Shown here piece by piece: positions 1 to 8,549 of a stretch of DNA of 64,000 nt. Numbering within the stretch: position 1 is the first letter of the stretch; every line of letters begins with the position of its first letter. The position numbers were made by a program, and so were the translations under genes. The notes under the pieces were generated by a model that was not told the DNA's origin, did no database searches, and saw only the letters and a list, made by a program, of their open reading frames with translations. This DNA comes from Pirellulales bacterium (GTDB taxonomy: Bacteria > Planctomycetota > Planctomycetia > Pirellulales > JACPPG01): NCBI GenBank assembly GCA_035546535.1, contig DASZWQ010000111.1, positions 80,357 through 144,356 on the forward strand, written 5' to 3'.

Positions 1-860
1 TCCGCGCCGAATTCGTGCATGAAGCGCAAGGCCGTCATGGCGTGGCGCACGTCGCCGACTGGTGCCTTGGCATTACTGAGCAACGTCATTTCAACATGCG
101 CGAGCCCCGCGCGTCCAGCCAGCAGCAAGTAACCTCCGAGCACGCCGTCGAAGCCGGCGCGGAAATCATCGGCCGAAGCATCAACGCGTTTCTGGAGCAC
201 CGCCCGGTTAGCCTGCCGATCGGCCCCGGTTTTTGCCAGCCCCAGGGCCAGACCATAAAACCCCTGGCGCGCTTCGGGAATTCGTGGGTCCGCAATCCAG
301 CGTCGCAGGCTGGCCATGGGCAAGCGATCCGCGACTTGCGCCACCTGGTCGAACGAGGCTGCGCCGAATTCGAGATAAGCGTCTTCGGCGACAAGCGCGT
401 TCGCGTTCTCCAGAAACCGCGCGAAATAGGGGAGCCGCTCGACGGCCGGCAAACGCCGCGAGGGCGCACGCGCCACGTAGGCGTACGCCACTTCGTCGAG
501 CGGCAAGACTTCCCAGCTCAGCCGCTCGGTCGTCGAGTCACGGGTTGCCAAGAGCAGCGCCAATTGACCTGCGCGACATGCGCCTGAGAGGTCACGCGTA
601 GGAATCGTCAGCGTTTGATCGGTGGCACGTTTCCCGCCGACGGTTTTAGCGCCGATGCCTTTGTCGTTCGTCGTCAGCGGCTGGCGCACGACGAACCGTG
701 TTTCGCTTTCGGTGGTGCCGGCGACTTCGACCAGGGCGGCTTGCGCGCCTTGCTCGATGCGCTCGGCGATGCTCGGCTTTACGGCCGTGCAGAAAGGGCA
801 GGCCGCGGCCGTTGCGGCCAGCAGCAGCACCAGCGCCGGCGAAATCACGCGCGCTGCCAT
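1..860 (-). CDS. Secreted CPFC-motif protein, partial (runs off the left edge)
   Basis: An open frame of 286 codons starts at 860 and continues past base 1, so the C-terminus is missing. A hydrophobic signal sequence (residues 1-20) is followed at once by C21-P-F-C24. The same CPFC pattern follows the signal of the protein at 2277-3983, and both continue with a similar A-V...E(R/E)(I/L) stretch, so I infer the two are paralogues. The ATG overlaps the stop codon of the upstream DUF3299 gene (TAATG), which points to translational coupling as the last visible gene of the operon. The paired cysteines at the mature N-terminus could bind metal or do thiol chemistry. The function is unknown and I recognise no named domain. 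Confidence 0.8.
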   Translation of the reverse strand, partial: MAARVISPALVLLLAATAAACPFCTAVKPSIAERIEQGAQAALVEVAGTTESETRFVVRQPLTTNDKGIGAKTVGGKRATDQTLTIPTRDLSGACRAGQLALLLATRDSTTERLSWEVLPLDEVAYAYVARAPSRRLPAVERLPYFARFLENANALVAEDAYLEFGAASFDQVAQVADRLPMASLRRWIADPRIPEARQGFYGLALGLAKTGADRQANRAVLQKRVDASADDFRAGFDGVLGGYLLLAGRAGLAHVEMTLLSNAKAPVGDVRHAMTALRFMHEFGA

Positions 861-1495
861 TAGAAGCGGACGGCTTCGCCGTCGAGATGGTAGATGGCCA
901 GGTACTTGCCGTCGGGCCCTTTGAAGTCGCGCAGCTCGAAGGTGCCTTCCACGGCCACCGGCCGCACCGTGAAATCCGTTGTCTTGCCCGGCTTCATGTC
1001 GACGACGACGCAGTCATAAAGTGCGGCGCCAGGCCCGAAGCAGCATTGCATATTGTCACGCACGAGCACGAACTGCGTGATGCCCGACTGCTGAAAGCTG
1101 GGCAGGATGTAGCCTCGCAACTTTACGTTGCGGCCGTGCAGAGCCTCGATCGCGGGCGTGAGCTTCGAGCGCTCGAACGGCTCGTTCTTTTCCAGCGGGA
1201 ACTTGATCGTGTCGAAGGTGATATCCTGCATGCCGGCCGGCGCAGCGGTTTTGACAGGGGCCGCCACGGGCTCCTGCACCGAAGCCGTGGTCGAGGCGCC
1301 GGAGGCCGCAGCGGTCTGATCGGGGGCTGAATTTACAGCGGGCACAGCATCCGCATCAGGCGTGGCCTCGGCGACGGGCGCTGCGGCGGCCACGTGTGCC
1401 GCGGCTGGCGCGCGGCTCTCCTCGCAGCCGGTCGCCACGACACCTGTGATGGCGACGAGCATTGAGATCCAATTTGTCGCGCGGCGATCGCTCAC
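860..1495 (-). CDS. DUF3299 lipoprotein
   Basis: This 211-residue protein has a lipoprotein signal (V-A-T-G-C24 lipobox), an Ala/Pro-rich linker to about residue 85 and then a DUF3299 domain with the hallmark C151-C152-F-G motif. The function of DUF3299 is unsettled. From family knowledge, DUF3299 lipoproteins sit beside LolD-like ATPases, FtsX-like permeases and His-rich zinc-binding proteins in zinc-starvation operons of gammaproteobacteria (Vibrio zrg, Pseudomonas PA4063-PA4066), which matches this neighbourhood. Its ATG overlaps the stop of the upstream gene (ATGA at 1492-1495) and its TAA overlaps the next ATG. It probably acts at the periplasmic face of a membrane. Confidence 0.8.
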   Translation of the reverse strand: MSDRRATNWISMLVAITGVVATGCEESRAPAAAHVAAAAPVAEATPDADAVPAVNSAPDQTAAASGASTTASVQEPVAAPVKTAAPAGMQDITFDTIKFPLEKNEPFERSKLTPAIEALHGRNVKLRGYILPSFQQSGITQFVLVRDNMQCCFGPGAALYDCVVVDMKPGKTTDFTVRPVAVEGTFELRDFKGPDGKYLAIYHLDGEAVRF

Positions 1496-2208
1496 TTCAA
1501 ATAGTCCGCGTCCAGATGGTAAATGACGCCACTGATGCCGTCGGTGCCCTGGCCCGGCTCCACGTGGAAAGTGCCCGCCAGGCGTTGTATCCGGGTTGAA
1601 TAGTTAAGCGAGAGCGGCCCCTTGAGCGTCACCAGGACGCGGTCCGTCAACTTCGGCTGCCCGCCAAAACAGCAATCGCCATTGTCACGGCAGAGCACGA
1701 ACTGCTTGATGCCGGTCGTTTGCTTGCCGGGGTAGACGTATCCTTTGATGAAAATACGATCGCCATCGCGCTCTTGGATCGCGGGGGGAAACAGCTCGCC
1801 CGGCTTCTCCGGATCTGGCTGCAATTCGGCGTAATTCAGCCGCTCGTAGCCCGGCGGGACCTCGGTCACGTAGTCATAGGTCAGATAAGCCGCGCCGCCG
1901 CAGAGAAAGACAGCGCTGAGCCCGACGCCGGCCAGGGCGACGCGCTGGCCGGTCAGTTCGGTCGGATTCCTGCGGATGCGCACCAAGGCCACCAGTCCGG
2001 CGAGGATCCCCAAAATCGGCACGATGGCCGCAAAGGCCCAGGCCAGGAAGCTGGTCACCGACAACAGGCCCAGCACGCAACTGGCCACGGCCAGAATGCT
2101 GAGAGCCCGGTATTGCGCGTAATCCTCCATCACTTCGGTGGACATCGGCATTTCCGACGACATGGCCTTGCCCGAAGAGCCCGCCGATTCAACTTGCACG
2201 CTCATCAC
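1492..2208 (-). CDS. DUF4190-like membrane protein with a DUF3299 domain
   Basis: This 238-residue protein has three hydrophobic segments (about 36-56, 58-78 and 90-110) that resemble a DUF4190 membrane module. A C-terminal DUF3299 domain (about 120-238) follows, with C173 and C179-C180-F-G. The domain is a paralogue of the lipoprotein encoded just downstream, with which it shares an ATGA overlap, so one DUF3299 is tethered by transmembrane helices and the other by lipid. It lies 68 bp downstream of the large CPFC protein gene, the only real gap in the operon. A role in metal handling with the ABC transporter is inferred from context. Confidence 0.78.
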   Translation of the reverse strand: MMSVQVESAGSSGKAMSSEMPMSTEVMEDYAQYRALSILAVASCVLGLLSVTSFLAWAFAAIVPILGILAGLVALVRIRRNPTELTGQRVALAGVGLSAVFLCGGAAYLTYDYVTEVPPGYERLNYAELQPDPEKPGELFPPAIQERDGDRIFIKGYVYPGKQTTGIKQFVLCRDNGDCCFGGQPKLTDRVLVTLKGPLSLNYSTRIQRLAGTFHVEPGQGTDGISGVIYHLDADYLK

Positions 2209-2276
2209 ACCCCCCGCACACGTTTGCGCCTCGACCGTTCTCTCTCTCCGCTTGGGAGATCCACTTCGCCGCGAGA

Positions 2277-3983
2277 CTAGCGCCGGAACAATAGCACCGA
2301 GCCGACGACGATCACGGTCACGACTCCGGCGATGATGCCCCAGTCGGAACCGCTGGGCAAGTTGGCGGCGCTCGAAGGCCGAGTTGTCTTGGAAGCGTTC
2401 GGCGCGTCAAATGCCTTATCGACTACCTTTTCGTAGTTCTTCGTGGGGTCGTACGGCTCGTCATACGGATTCTTGTACGGCGACTCCTTGGCAGCGATGC
2501 TTTGCAGCGGTTGCTCCTTATCGGCGCCCTCTGCCGCAAGCTTCGTCTCAGCGGTGGCATCCTTGGCAAGTTCAGCGGCAACCCCGGTCGACGGCAATTC
2601 GGCCGGCGCCTCGTTCGCACTCGAGGCGTTGGTTGCAGCCGCAGGCTTGTCCGCGGCCGGCTGTTCGGCTGCCTTTGCTGCGTCGGCGCGTTCCGTACTC
2701 GTGGTCGACGCCGGACTTGCTTCCGTACTTGCATCCGCTTGCGCGGCGGGCGCCGCCGTCGCGGCCACGGCCGGACCCGAGGCGCCCGGCAACGCCAGAT
2801 AATTCGTGGCCCGCTTCACTGCGTCCGGATCGATCTTGGCCAGTTCGTCGATGTATTCCTTGGCCTTCGGTTCGGGGCAGGCGCGGAGGAACTGCACGAC
2901 CGGCACGCGCACCCACGACGATTCATCATTGGCGTTCTTGAAAAGGTCGACGAGCTTGTCCATCGAGCCCCAATCCTGCCAACGCGCCAGGTCAGGAATC
3001 ACCAGGTCGGCCAGTTGCGGACGGTCGAGCATGTGTCGTAGCGAGGAGACCAGCTTTTCCTTTGGAATCACGTTGGTTTCCTGCCCCAAGACACGCAGCG
3101 CCACGATGGCCGAATACGTGTCGACGTATTCCGATTTGTCGTTCTTCAGGAATTGCTCCTCGATCAAAGGCAGCCCATCCGCGCCGCGCAGATTCAAGTA
3201 GCAGCCGATCATGGCGTCGAGCGCGGTGCGCACCTGGCGGTCGTCGGTCTTGATCATGGCTTCGATCATCGGGACGTCATCCTGCGTGCCGCACATGCCG
3301 AGCATGGTCAGGTACAACCGGCGCCGGCTAGGTGGCACTTTGTCGTCCTTGATCCACTCGATGAGCTTGTCGCGGTGCATCTTGTCCTTCAACTGCACCA
3401 CGTCCGAGTACGGCGCCTTGGCGAATTCGTTGAAGGCGTCGCCCGATAGCAGTTGATCCGGGTTCTCGAAGTATTCCTGGAAGAAAGCCAGCCGCTCGGC
3501 CGGCGTCTCTGCGAGTTGCGCTACCTTTTCGATGTATTTGAGCCCCTCGGCCGACAATTCGTTGGGCGTGCCCCAGGCAGGCTCCTTGGGATCGACGCCG
3601 AAGATCAAAAACGTCGCCCCCGGCTCTTGCGTGCCGAAGAACAGCATGTCGATCGTGGGCTTGTTCTCCAGCAGCTTCTCGCCCTTGAGGACCTTCGTAA
3701 TCTTGAACTTGCTTTTTTCCGGCGTGCCGCCGACCGCCGGATCGGCCGCGGCGGGACGTGCGACGAGCGTGGCAATCACCGCCGCGTCCGAGGCCTTCAG
3801 CTCTTCGCCCAAGGTCATCGACACGGCGCTACAAAAGGGGCAAGCCCAGAGAACCGCCGGCACGACGGCAGTCGCGGACAGAACTAGAACGACAACAGCG
3901 AACGACCATGAACGGGTCCAGGAAGTGTTCACGGCAATACTCCTTCGACAAAAATCATGCGGCGCTCGAGTACTCACATTCAT
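2277..3983 (-). CDS. Large secreted CPFC protein with alpha-helical repeats and a C-terminal anchor
   Basis: This is a 568-residue protein. A signal or anchor helix (about 27-46) is followed by C48-P-F-C51. Next comes a helical middle (about 170-400) that looks like HEAT or Armadillo-type repeats, an Ala/Glu/Pro/Thr-rich linker (about 405-500), and a final transmembrane helix ending in Phe-Arg-Arg. The layout suggests an exported protein held in the membrane by its C-terminus. It overlaps the permease gene by ATGA (3980-3983), so it is probably made with the transporter. The start at 3983 was chosen because of that overlap; a GTG about 19 codons inside would also leave a signal sequence. I cannot assign a function. 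Confidence 0.75.
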   Translation of the reverse strand: MNVSTRAPHDFCRRSIAVNTSWTRSWSFAVVVLVLSATAVVPAVLWACPFCSAVSMTLGEELKASDAAVIATLVARPAAADPAVGGTPEKSKFKITKVLKGEKLLENKPTIDMLFFGTQEPGATFLIFGVDPKEPAWGTPNELSAEGLKYIEKVAQLAETPAERLAFFQEYFENPDQLLSGDAFNEFAKAPYSDVVQLKDKMHRDKLIEWIKDDKVPPSRRRLYLTMLGMCGTQDDVPMIEAMIKTDDRQVRTALDAMIGCYLNLRGADGLPLIEEQFLKNDKSEYVDTYSAIVALRVLGQETNVIPKEKLVSSLRHMLDRPQLADLVIPDLARWQDWGSMDKLVDLFKNANDESSWVRVPVVQFLRACPEPKAKEYIDELAKIDPDAVKRATNYLALPGASGPAVAATAAPAAQADASTEASPASTTSTERADAAKAAEQPAADKPAAATNASSANEAPAELPSTGVAAELAKDATAETKLAAEGADKEQPLQSIAAKESPYKNPYDEPYDPTKNYEKVVDKAFDAPNASKTTRPSSAANLPSGSDWGIIAGVVTVIVVGSVLLFRR

Positions 3984-5797
3984 GGGCTGGCCGACAGTGC
4001 CTTCGCCACGTCGGTGCGATAAGCACTCATGGCAGGCAAGTATCCGGCCAAGGCGGCCAGCACGATCAAGCCCGGGATCAAAATCAACTCATAGGGAACG
4101 AACTGGGCAAAACCAAGCCTCACGCCGGTAAACGCCTCGACAACGGGTCCCAGGACGCCGATCAGAACGTGCCCCAGCGCGAAACCAAGGACGCCTCCGC
4201 CAACGGCCAGCAGGATCGACTCCAAGAGGATGACCGACAGTACGGTTTGACGGCCGGCCCCCAGGGCCCGCATCACGGCGATATCCCGGCGGCGGTCGTT
4301 CATCGAATTATAGATGCTGACCATCACGCCAACCCCTGCCACGACGATAATCAGCACCGTCAAGGACAGGAGGGCAATACTGATGCCGCGGACCAGAGTG
4401 TCGAAGAACTCGCTGATGACCTTCACCGGAAACACGGCCTGAGCCGTCTCCCCCTCGTTAATCATAGTCCGCAGAGAAACGGCGTTAAGGTCGTTGTTGG
4501 CAAGGACTAAGATCGACGTGACTTCACGCTGATTCTCGGGCAAAGGCTCGTGATGGTGGTGCCCGGCGTGGTCATGGTCGTGCCCCTGTCCGTCGTGTCC
4601 CTGCCCGTCGTGTCCCTGCCCGTCGTGACCGTGGCCAGCGTGGTCGTGAGCGTCATGGTCATGCCCCGCATGGTCGTGGGAGTCATGATCATGGTCCCCA
4701 TGTTCGTGGGCGTCGCCTGGCATTCCGGCATGATCGTGATCATGGTCTGCGTGATCATGATCCGCGTGGTCGTGATCGGCATGCCCGGCCTCGGCATTCT
4801 CGTGGGCATGATCGTGGGCGTCCTCTTCATGTGCGGCGTGACCGGCGGCTTCCTGAGCGCGTGCCTCAGCGGCAGCGCCGCCGGCGGTTACCTCATCATG
4901 TCCATGATCGTCGTGATCGTGAGGAGCGTCTTTATGTTCGTGCTCGGCGTCGTGATCGTGGCCGGCTTCATCTTGACGATGCTCGTCGGCCGCATGATCG
5001 TGTTCGGCATCGTGAGCGTGCCCGTGCTCCGCCGCTTCGTCGTGGTGATGATCGGCGTCATGGGCGTCGTGCTTTTCGCCGTCGGCCGGGCGCTCGTCGC
5101 GCGCGGCAGCGTCTAGGGGAGCGTCCTTCGCGTGATTGTCTAAAAGGTAAAAACCTTCGATGTTGATAAACAGCGCGCGATCGTTGGCCGTGCCGGTGGG
5201 CTTGAGAATGCCGACAATCTTGAAGGGATCGTGCTTGTGCCCGTCGCCTTCGTCTGAAGTGCCGTGGGTGGGCTGGAATTCGTCGCCGACCTTCAGGCCG
5301 GTTTTTTGAGCCACCGTGGCGCCGATGACGGCTTCGAAGAAATGGTCAGGCTCGAAGTTACGGCCGCCTGCCTGGAACTCGTATTTCTTGCCGCTCGCAT
5401 GATCGAGCTTGTCGAACAAGTCCGCGACCGTACCGACGACGCGAAAGCCTTCGTAATTGTCGCCTAGGCAGTAGGGAATCGCAGTCTGCACATAGGGCGC
5501 AAACTTGCCCTTGTGCTCGGGGGTGTTGAGGAATTCCTTATAGAAGGGATACGGAAGATTTTCGATCGGCTCTTGCAAGTGGTAGACGGTATTGAGGACC
5601 AGTTGCAACTGGCTTCCCTTCTTGCCTACCACCAGGTGATAACCGCCTGCGCCGCGTTTGAACGAATCCGAAACGACACCCAGCGCCACAAGCACCGCGA
5701 TCACCAGCGCCACCCCCAGCGCCATGCTGAGTGCCGTCAATGAGGAGGCCAAGGCCCGCTGCTGAATGCTGCGCCAGGCAATTTTCCACAAGCTCAT
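3980..5797 (-). CDS. FtsX/MacB-like ABC permease with a His-rich insertion
   Basis: This 605-residue permease has one N-terminal membrane helix (about 17-42), a periplasmic MacB-PCD-like domain, and three C-terminal helices (about 455-600), as expected for FtsX/MacB/LolC-type permeases. Such permeases are usually about 400 residues. The excess is an insertion at about 225-418 with 53 histidines between 243 and 416, mostly as His-Asp repeats, placed in the periplasmic loop. I infer a metal-binding function (zinc, copper or nickel). It overlaps the ATPase gene upstream and the CPFC gene downstream by 4 nt each. Related systems in gammaproteobacteria keep the His-rich part as a separate periplasmic protein, so a fusion here would be a variant. 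Confidence 0.88.
   Translation of the reverse strand: MSLWKIAWRSIQQRALASSLTALSMALGVALVIAVLVALGVVSDSFKRGAGGYHLVVGKKGSQLQLVLNTVYHLQEPIENLPYPFYKEFLNTPEHKGKFAPYVQTAIPYCLGDNYEGFRVVGTVADLFDKLDHASGKKYEFQAGGRNFEPDHFFEAVIGATVAQKTGLKVGDEFQPTHGTSDEGDGHKHDPFKIVGILKPTGTANDRALFINIEGFYLLDNHAKDAPLDAAARDERPADGEKHDAHDADHHHDEAAEHGHAHDAEHDHAADEHRQDEAGHDHDAEHEHKDAPHDHDDHGHDEVTAGGAAAEARAQEAAGHAAHEEDAHDHAHENAEAGHADHDHADHDHADHDHDHAGMPGDAHEHGDHDHDSHDHAGHDHDAHDHAGHGHDGQGHDGQGHDGQGHDHDHAGHHHHEPLPENQREVTSILVLANNDLNAVSLRTMINEGETAQAVFPVKVISEFFDTLVRGISIALLSLTVLIIVVAGVGVMVSIYNSMNDRRRDIAVMRALGAGRQTVLSVILLESILLAVGGGVLGFALGHVLIGVLGPVVEAFTGVRLGFAQFVPYELILIPGLIVLAALAGYLPAMSAYRTDVAKALSASP
4591..4635. repeat. 15-bp tandem repeat inside the His-rich coding region
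   Basis: Two exact 15-bp units (4591-4605 and 4606-4620) and a diverged third encode Gly-His-Asp-Gly-Gln repeats on the minus strand. The wider stretch 4540-5080 is made of shorter His-Asp codon repeats. The His-rich insertion therefore looks as if it grew by slippage or duplication. Confidence 0.8.
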
Positions 5798-6465
5798 GCG
5801 GCCACCACAGCGTGATTGAGTTGATCCAAATGGTCGACGCGCGTGAACTGTTCGCTCACTTCCGGCGTGTGCGTGACCAAAAGTAGAGACACGTTCTCGT
5901 CGCGGCAGGCGGTGCGAATCAAATCGATGATCTGTTGCTGATGCCCGGTATCGACATTGGCCGTCGGCTCGTCAGCCAAGAGGACCTTGGGGCGGTTGGC
6001 CATGGCCCGGGCGACCGCCACGCGCTGCTGCTCACCGACCGAAAGCATGGCCGGCTTATGGGTCAAACGATGCGACAGCCCGACCTGAGAAAGCAGATGG
6101 CGGGCCCGCGATTCATCGACGCGCCCCGTCGTGAAACTCATGCCCAAAAGCACGTTCTCGAGCGCCGAGAAACCGGGCAGGAGATTGAATGTCTGGAACA
6201 CGTAGCCGATGTGGTCGGCCCGAAAGCGATCGCGGCCATGTTCCGAGAGCGTGCCCAGGTCGCAGCCGGCGACCTGGACCAACCCTGAATCAGGCCGGCT
6301 GATGCCCGAGATGACGTGCAGCAGCGTGGTCTTGCCGCAGCCGCTGCGCCCCATCAGGGCAATCTGCTCGCCGGCCGCCACGTGAAACTCAGGGATATCG
6401 AGAATCGGCAGACGCGATCCGTCCGGCTCGATGAACGACTTCTTGACGTTCTTCAGCACAAGCAT
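5794..6465 (-). CDS. LolD/MacB-type ABC transporter ATPase
   Basis: This 223-residue ATPase has Walker A G39-R-S-G-C-G-K-T-T, a Q-loop near residue 91, the signature L141-S-V-G-E-Q and Walker B V161-L-L-A-D-E-P. Length and sequence fit the LolD/MacB/FtsE group, whose members power mechanotransmission-type permeases rather than classical import. It is the first gene of the minus-strand operon and overlaps the permease by ATGA (5794-5797), so the two form one transporter. The substrate is not shown by the sequence. The His-rich permease and DUF3299 neighbours suggest metal-linked envelope work. Confidence 0.9.
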   Translation of the reverse strand: MLVLKNVKKSFIEPDGSRLPILDIPEFHVAAGEQIALMGRSGCGKTTLLHVISGISRPDSGLVQVAGCDLGTLSEHGRDRFRADHIGYVFQTFNLLPGFSALENVLLGMSFTTGRVDESRARHLLSQVGLSHRLTHKPAMLSVGEQQRVAVARAMANRPKVLLADEPTANVDTGHQQQIIDLIRTACRDENVSLLLVTHTPEVSEQFTRVDHLDQLNHAVVAA

Positions 6466-6568
6466 GGCGGCGGTGTGCCCTCGGTTGGCGTAGGAACCTC
6501 AATGCGGCCCGAGGCTATTGCGGCCGGGCGCTTGCAACGACCGGATGCACGGGCGGGCGAGGTTTTTG

Positions 6569-6596
6569 AACATAACATCTTGCCGCGATTGGACAA
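6569..6596 (-). promoter_or_regulatory. Possible promoter of the metal-handling operon
   Basis: Reading the minus strand, TTGTCC (6591-6596) and TATGTT (6569-6574) are spaced by 16 bp, about 105 bp upstream of the ATPase start. An ATAACAT string overlaps the -10 element and resembles half of a gammaproteobacterial Zur site, but no second half is present. This is a weak call made by eye. Confidence 0.25.
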
Positions 6597-6734
6597 GCGC
6601 AGTTTCGCGTTGCCCATGCGGAAGGGCCTCGCAAGCGGCCGGCGCGCGGCCTCACGCCTTTTGTTACGCGACTCTACGGCCCACGGTTCGGCACGACGTG
6701 CTCCCCGGCACACCGAACGGCACAACGGCGACGG

Positions 6735-7721
6735 CTAAGGAATTAGCCCCACTCCCACGGGCGGCAGGCGGATCGGCGGGGCTGGCTCGCGAGCGGTGGA
6801 TTCGAAGCCGGCTTGCTGCACGGGCGGAAGAGGTACCACGGTCTCCGCCTCAGCCGTTTGCTCGCGCGCATCGTGCTTTGCTTGTTCGCGCTTGGCGGCG
6901 GTCCTTCCCGCGACATGTCCGACCGCCGCGCCGCCGGCCCCCAGTGCCGCTCCGCCCCACCAGGCCGAGGAGAGGAACATACCGCCGATCGACGTGCTGG
7001 CGATTCCCATTTGCGGGTAGAGCACGTGATAGGCCTCTTTTTCAACTTCCCAATCGCCTTGTTCGCGCGCGTACCCGATCACGTCGCGCACCGCGAGCGT
7101 GTCGCTCCACAGGCCCAAGACAGGCAAGTCTTGAATCACGGCGTAAGTGCCCGGCATCTTTTGCGAATGCACGTCCTTGCTGTACGCGGCTTCGCGCAGG
7201 ACCATGGCCGACACGTCGGAATTCAAATACAGGCTGTTGGTGTAGGGGTTGTAGCTGTCGCCGCCGAAGATCCGCCCCGGAAAGACCGTATAGCCAATGA
7301 CGCTTATTGCTCCGGCCGTGTAGCGCCATCCCGCGCCGACCCGCTTGTTGTCGCGCAGCCGCTGCCACTGGCGTTTGGGGTCGTAGTGATTGATGAACAC
7401 CGCCACGTCGTTCAGGTCATTGCGCGCGAGATACTCGCGCAGCTTGTTCTCTGTGGTGCGGCTGATCTCGTGATCGTTGATCTTCGCGTTCATCGGCAGG
7501 ATCTTTGCCGGAAAGCCGACGATCTTGCCGATGCCGTCCAGGGTCTTGTTCGGCTTGCCGTATTCGACGGTTACGGTCTCGGGCCCCTGCTCACCATCCT
7601 CGTGAAAATGACCGTACTGGTACGGCGCGATCTTGCAGCCGGAAAGCGCGGAGAGCAGCAAGCTCGCGCACAGAGGCGCGACGGCGAGGCGCAGGCGCAA
7701 ACACAATGCGCTCTTTCGCAC
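6735..7721 (-). CDS. Lipoprotein of unknown function
   Basis: This 328-residue protein has a lipoprotein signal with lipobox L-S-G-C at about residues 26-29. Its middle is soluble with many aromatic residues (about 30-220). A short glycine/alanine-rich hydrophobic stretch (about 245-272) follows, then a proline-rich C-terminal tail. I do not recognise the family; similar lipoproteins occur in planctomycetes, but no function is known to me. It stands alone, 269 bp upstream of the transporter operon on the same strand and 184 bp from smpB. It is probably anchored to a membrane facing the periplasm. Confidence 0.75.
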   Translation of the reverse strand: MRKSALCLRLRLAVAPLCASLLLSALSGCKIAPYQYGHFHEDGEQGPETVTVEYGKPNKTLDGIGKIVGFPAKILPMNAKINDHEISRTTENKLREYLARNDLNDVAVFINHYDPKRQWQRLRDNKRVGAGWRYTAGAISVIGYTVFPGRIFGGDSYNPYTNSLYLNSDVSAMVLREAAYSKDVHSQKMPGTYAVIQDLPVLGLWSDTLAVRDVIGYAREQGDWEVEKEAYHVLYPQMGIASTSIGGMFLSSAWWGGAALGAGGAAVGHVAGRTAAKREQAKHDAREQTAEAETVVPLPPVQQAGFESTAREPAPPIRLPPVGVGLIP

Positions 7722-7905
7722 TGCTGGCTACCGCAGGGGATGGGCGATACGAGAAAGGAGGCAGGGTAGAAAGTCTGCCGTGGGGCATGTGGTACCAAGA
7801 GTTACCCGCCCCCACAATGGCGGTTGGCGTCTACCTCACGATACCGCAAGCTTGAGCCCCCTCTGCTGGCAATGATGGCGTGCCGCGCCGGCCAGAAATG
7901 AGAAT

Positions 7906-8391
7906 CTACCGGCCGCGCATGGCGCGCTGGATATCGCGTTGGACCGAGCGTTTCTTCAGCTTCTCGCGCTTGTCGTGCGTTTTGCGGCCGCGACAGACGC
8001 CTAAGAGCAGCTTGGCTTTCCCTTTTTTGAAATACAGCTTCAAGGGGACGAGCGTCAGCCCGGTCTCGTAGGCCTTGCTGGCGAACTTGAGGATCTCGCG
8101 GCGGTGCATGAGGATCTTACGCGGCCGCCGCGGCTCGTGATTGAAGCGATTCGCCTGCAGGTATTCGGGAATGTCGCAGCCGACGAGCCACACCTCACCC
8201 CCTTTGACCCGGGCGTAAGCTTCGTCGAGCGAGACGTGCGCCGTGCGCAGGCTCTTTACCTCGCTTCCGACCAGCACGATGCCGCACTCCAACGTATCGA
8301 GCACCTCGTAGTCGTGGCGGGCCGAGCGATTCTGGCTGATCAGCCGCTCGTTGTCGTGCTCGCGATCGGGTTTTTCTTTTTGCTTAGCCAT
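7906..8391 (-). CDS. smpB: SsrA-binding protein SmpB
   Basis: This 161-residue protein matches SmpB in length and sequence. It has the N-terminal N-R-S-A-R-H-D-Y segment, V-G-S-E-V-K-S-L-R near residue 43, and the basic C-terminal tail G-R-K-x-H-D-K-R-E that binds the tmRNA-ribosome complex. SmpB delivers tmRNA to stalled ribosomes for trans-translation. The tmRNA gene is not in the window as far as I can see. It is divergent from the lipB-like gene. Confidence 0.96.
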   Translation of the reverse strand: MAKQKEKPDREHDNERLISQNRSARHDYEVLDTLECGIVLVGSEVKSLRTAHVSLDEAYARVKGGEVWLVGCDIPEYLQANRFNHEPRRPRKILMHRREILKFASKAYETGLTLVPLKLYFKKGKAKLLLGVCRGRKTHDKREKLKKRSVQRDIQRAMRGR

Positions 8392-8443
8392 GCCGGAACG
8401 ATTTCGTGCCTTGGCCCTTCCGCCCGCGGCCGGAAGTCAACCT

Positions 8444-8471
8444 TTGACGCTCATAATTCTCTTGTTAGAGT
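8444..8471 (+). promoter_or_regulatory. Possible promoter of the lipB-lipA operon
   Basis: TTGACG (8444-8449) and TAGAGT (8466-8471) are spaced by 16 bp in the divergent region between smpB and the lipB-like gene, about 80 bp upstream of the start codon. The -35 is good and the -10 is weak. Confidence 0.3.
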
Positions 8472-8549
8472 AGCCAGAGCCGCCATTATACGCGAGACGG
8501 TGCCCGGCCGGACTCGAGCATCGGATTAGATAAACGTCCCGAACCCAAC

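Noticed and set aside
4550-5116. A 188-codon plus-strand frame rich in Val and Met opposite the His-rich insertion
   Set aside because: It is the complement of the His-Asp codon repeats of the permease; its composition follows from that repeat and it has no start signal or domain.
6569-6578. A Zur-box reading of the ATAACAT string upstream of the metal operon
   Set aside because: Only one half-site is visible; without the second half or a genome-wide motif it is not enough for a regulatory call.
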